Shown here: positions 4,063 through 5,833 of the stretch, piece after piece | Numbering within the stretch: the stretch's first letter is position 1 | Layout: every line of letters starts with the position of its first letter | NCBI GenBank assembly: GCA_017962865.1 | Contig: JAGCUM010000022.1 | Coordinates: 1-5,833 of the forward strand | From: Spirochaetales bacterium | Lineage (GTDB): Bacteria > Spirochaetota > Spirochaetia > Sphaerochaetales > Sphaerochaetaceae | Reading direction: 5' to 3' | Length of the DNA stretch: 5,833 nt | Program-made: the position numbers and the translations under genes | Notes under the pieces: model-generated | What the model saw: only the letters and a program-made list of their open reading frames with translations | What the model was told of the DNA's origin: nothing | Databases searched by the model: none

Positions 4063-5539
4063 GGCAATCAGAAGCATGGTCGAGGAGAAGGGTATCTCCC
4101 AGGATCTGGTGCTGGACACCATCAGGCAGACACTCTTGGCCACATACAGAAGAAAGTTCGGAACTGATGAGAATGCAGTTGTGACTTTTGCAGAAGATCT
4201 TTCGTCAGTTGAGCTTGCATCCCGCAAGGTCGTCGTTGACGAGGACAATTACTACCATGAGGCTACCGAGATTCCTCTGGATGAAGCCAGAGACCTTGTC
4301 GAGGATGCCGAAATCGGTGACGAGCTTCTGATTCCCATCGATCCGAAGAGCTTCGACAGAATCAGCGTCCAAACCGGAAAGCAGAGAGCACAGAGCGCCA
4401 TCAGGGAAATCCAGAAGGGCGAGCTGATGCAGGAGTTCAAGGGCAAGGTCGGCGAGATTATCAACGGCTATGTCCAGGGCGAGAAGGACGGAGACCTCAT
4501 CATCGACCTCGGAAAGACCAGCGGTTATCTTCCCAGAAAGAACCAGAGCCCGAAGGAATTCTACCAGAAGGGTGACAAGATCCGCGTCTTCGTGGAGAGC
4601 GTCAAGCCGGATGAGAGGTCAGACAAGAACATCCGTGTTGTTCTCAGCCGTGTAGCAACCGAATTCGTCAAGAAGCTGTTCGAGCTTTATGTTCCCGAGC
4701 TTGTCTCCAAGGATCCTTCCATTGAGATTATGAATATCGTGCGCGAGGCCGGTTACAGGACCAAGGTCGCAGTTGCTCCCAGAAAGGTGGATGCAGATGC
4801 AGTCGGAACCTGTGTAGGACTCAAGGGCAACAGAATCCAGCTCATCATGCGCGAAATGGATGATGAGAGAATCGATGTCATCAAGTGGGATCCGAACCCG
4901 CTCGAGTATATTGCAAACGCTCTTTCCCCGGCCAAGGTCACTCAGGTTTATGTTATCGACCAGGCCAAGAAGCAGGCAGTCGCCATCGTCGACGAGAGCC
5001 AGCTTTCGCTTGCAATCGGAAAGCAGGGAATGAACGTCAAGCTCGTAAACAGACTCTGTGACTGGATGGTCAACGTAATGACTCAGGATCAGTTCGCTGA
5101 GATGGATGTCTTCAAGGAAGCCAGAGACAAGGCAGAGTCCTTCTTCCGCGATGAGGAAGAGGTTGCTTCAGATCAGCCTGTTGCAGAGGGCGAGGACGAT
5201 GAGATGATGCTCACCGATCTCCCGATCGATGCCAAGCTCATCGAGAAGCTTCACTTCTACGATATCTGGTCGGTTGAGGAGTTCATCAACCTCACCGATG
5301 AGGATCTTGCAGGAATGCATGAGGACGGACATGATCTTTCAGCAGCTGATGTTGACAGAATCAATGAAATCATCCGCGAGAACGTCGATATCATCGAGGA
5401 TGAGGTCGAAGGAGCAGAGGGCGAGGAGACCTTCGCCTGCCCGAACTGCGGACATCCGCTTACATACGGCATGACAGAGTGTCCCAATTGTCATGTTGGA
5501 ATCAGCTTCGAGGAAGCTGAAGAAGAGAACGAGGAGTGA
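4046..5539 (+). CDS. nusA: Transcription termination/antitermination factor NusA with C-terminal zinc ribbon
   Basis: NusA binds RNA polymerase and nascent RNA and modulates pausing, intrinsic termination and antitermination. The 497-residue product has the standard order: N-terminal polymerase-binding domain (1-125), S1 domain (about 132-203, with GYVQGEKDGDLIIDLGKTSGYLP), KH1 (about 204-285, with CVGLKGNRIQ at 256-265) and KH2 (about 286-350, with LSLAIGKQGMNVKLV at 320-334). An acidic linker (369-388) leads to a helix-hairpin-helix-like segment (389-448: LTDLPIDAKLIEKLHFYDIWSVEEFINLTDEDLAGM and following). The last 35 residues carry CPNC (465-468) and CPNC (479-482), a four-Cys zinc ribbon, then a Glu-rich tail. 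Such a ribbon is not part of the textbook NusA. The start has GGGAGG (4031-4036) 9 nt upstream and overlaps the end of rimP; the stop is TGA, followed 8 nt later by infB. Confidence 0.95.
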   Translation: MSELSEAIRSMVEEKGISQDLVLDTIRQTLLATYRRKFGTDENAVVTFAEDLSSVELASRKVVVDEDNYYHEATEIPLDEARDLVEDAEIGDELLIPIDPKSFDRISVQTGKQRAQSAIREIQKGELMQEFKGKVGEIINGYVQGEKDGDLIIDLGKTSGYLPRKNQSPKEFYQKGDKIRVFVESVKPDERSDKNIRVVLSRVATEFVKKLFELYVPELVSKDPSIEIMNIVREAGYRTKVAVAPRKVDADAVGTCVGLKGNRIQLIMREMDDERIDVIKWDPNPLEYIANALSPAKVTQVYVIDQAKKQAVAIVDESQLSLAIGKQGMNVKLVNRLCDWMVNVMTQDQFAEMDVFKEARDKAESFFRDEEEVASDQPVAEGEDDEMMLTDLPIDAKLIEKLHFYDIWSVEEFINLTDEDLAGMHEDGHDLSAADVDRINEIIRENVDIIEDEVEGAEGEETFACPNCGHPLTYGMTECPNCHVGISFEEAEEENEE

Positions 5540-5547
5540 AACTGCTG

Positions 5548-5833
5548 ATGCCAGAAGACAATAAGCCAAAGGTAACACTTATCAAGCAAAGCAGAAACGT
5601 AGAGCAGAACACTTCCGCTCAGGCCAAGGTTGAGGTCACACCTGAAAAGAAGAAGATCGTGATCATCAAGAAGAAGCCTGCAGTGGTGGTGACGGCACAG
5701 CCTACCGATGCTCCGGCAGAGCCCAAGAACGCTACCGAGGCTCCAGTGGCCGTCAAGGTCGCTGAGCCCGAAGTCCAGAGCACTCCGGCTCCTGCAGCAG
5801 CTCCCGAGCAGGTCGCGGTGCAGCCTGCACAGC
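5548..5833 (+). CDS. infB: Translation initiation factor IF-2, N-terminal 95 residues, runs off the right edge
   Basis: IF-2 is the GTPase that brings initiator tRNA to the ribosome. Only the variable N-terminal extension is in the window: MPEDNKPKVTLIKQSRN, then EKKKIVIIKKKP at about residues 33-44, then a long Ala/Pro/Val/Glu-rich linker. No GTPase motif is reached, so the call rests on position directly after nusA and on the Lys-rich, Ala/Pro-rich style that resembles spirochaete IF-2 proteins. The ATG at 5548 lies 8 nt after the nusA stop, with GAGGAG (5531-5536) inside the nusA 3' end as ribosome binding site at 11 nt. The frame stays open to the edge. Confidence 0.85.
   Translation, partial: MPEDNKPKVTLIKQSRNVEQNTSAQAKVEVTPEKKKIVIIKKKPAVVVTAQPTDAPAEPKNATEAPVAVKVAEPEVQSTPAPAAAPEQVAVQPAQ

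Overview
The window comes from a bacterium, tentatively a spirochaete (Treponema/Sphaerochaeta-like). This rests on the rimP-nusA-infB order, on the InfB N-terminus (start of the form MPEDNKPKVTLIK, then a Lys-rich run and an Ala/Pro/Val-rich linker), and on general protein resemblance. No rRNA or other phylogenetic marker is present, so the assignment is an inference.

Layout. (1) 1-408, minus strand: the N-terminal 136 residues of a CNNM/DUF21 (HlyC/CorC-type) membrane protein, read from a good minus-strand promoter at 462-490. (2) 531-1229, plus strand: a divergent comF-type phosphoribosyltransferase with two Cys pairs at each of two zinc-finger-like sites and no usable Shine-Dalgarno; it may be leaderless. 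(3) 1227-1299: a tandem array of a degenerate 9-bp repeat, consensus YAGCNRGNA, starting on the comF stop codon. (4) 1422-2102, plus strand: a REP-associated-type tyrosine transposase (RAYT, Y1/IS200-like HUH family). (5) 2108-3175, minus strand, tail-to-tail with the transposase after a 5-nt gap: an MtnA/eIF2B-alpha family sugar-phosphate isomerase interrupted by one in-frame TAG. (6) 3237-3404: two more arrays of the same 9-bp repeat in opposite orientations, facing each other across a 13-nt purine spacer. (7) 3431-3555: a strong promoter, a short leader with an intrinsic terminator, and a second hairpin next to the rimP ribosome binding site. (8) 3556-5833, plus strand: the housekeeping operon rimP (overlapping nusA by 17 nt), nusA (with an unusual C-terminal zinc ribbon) and the start of infB.

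How it fits together. Genes at the right end form the conserved ribosome-maturation, transcription-elongation and translation-initiation operon, which here appears to be controlled by transcription attenuation in its leader. The middle of the window (about 1227-3404) is an accessory island. A RAYT and an isomerase gene are bracketed by same-orientation copies of a 9-bp-periodic repeat array, and adjacent repeat units form short perfect hairpins. RAYTs act on REP hairpins in other bacteria, so these arrays are the best candidate for an undescribed REP-like family served by this transposase. That link is an inference from position and structure.
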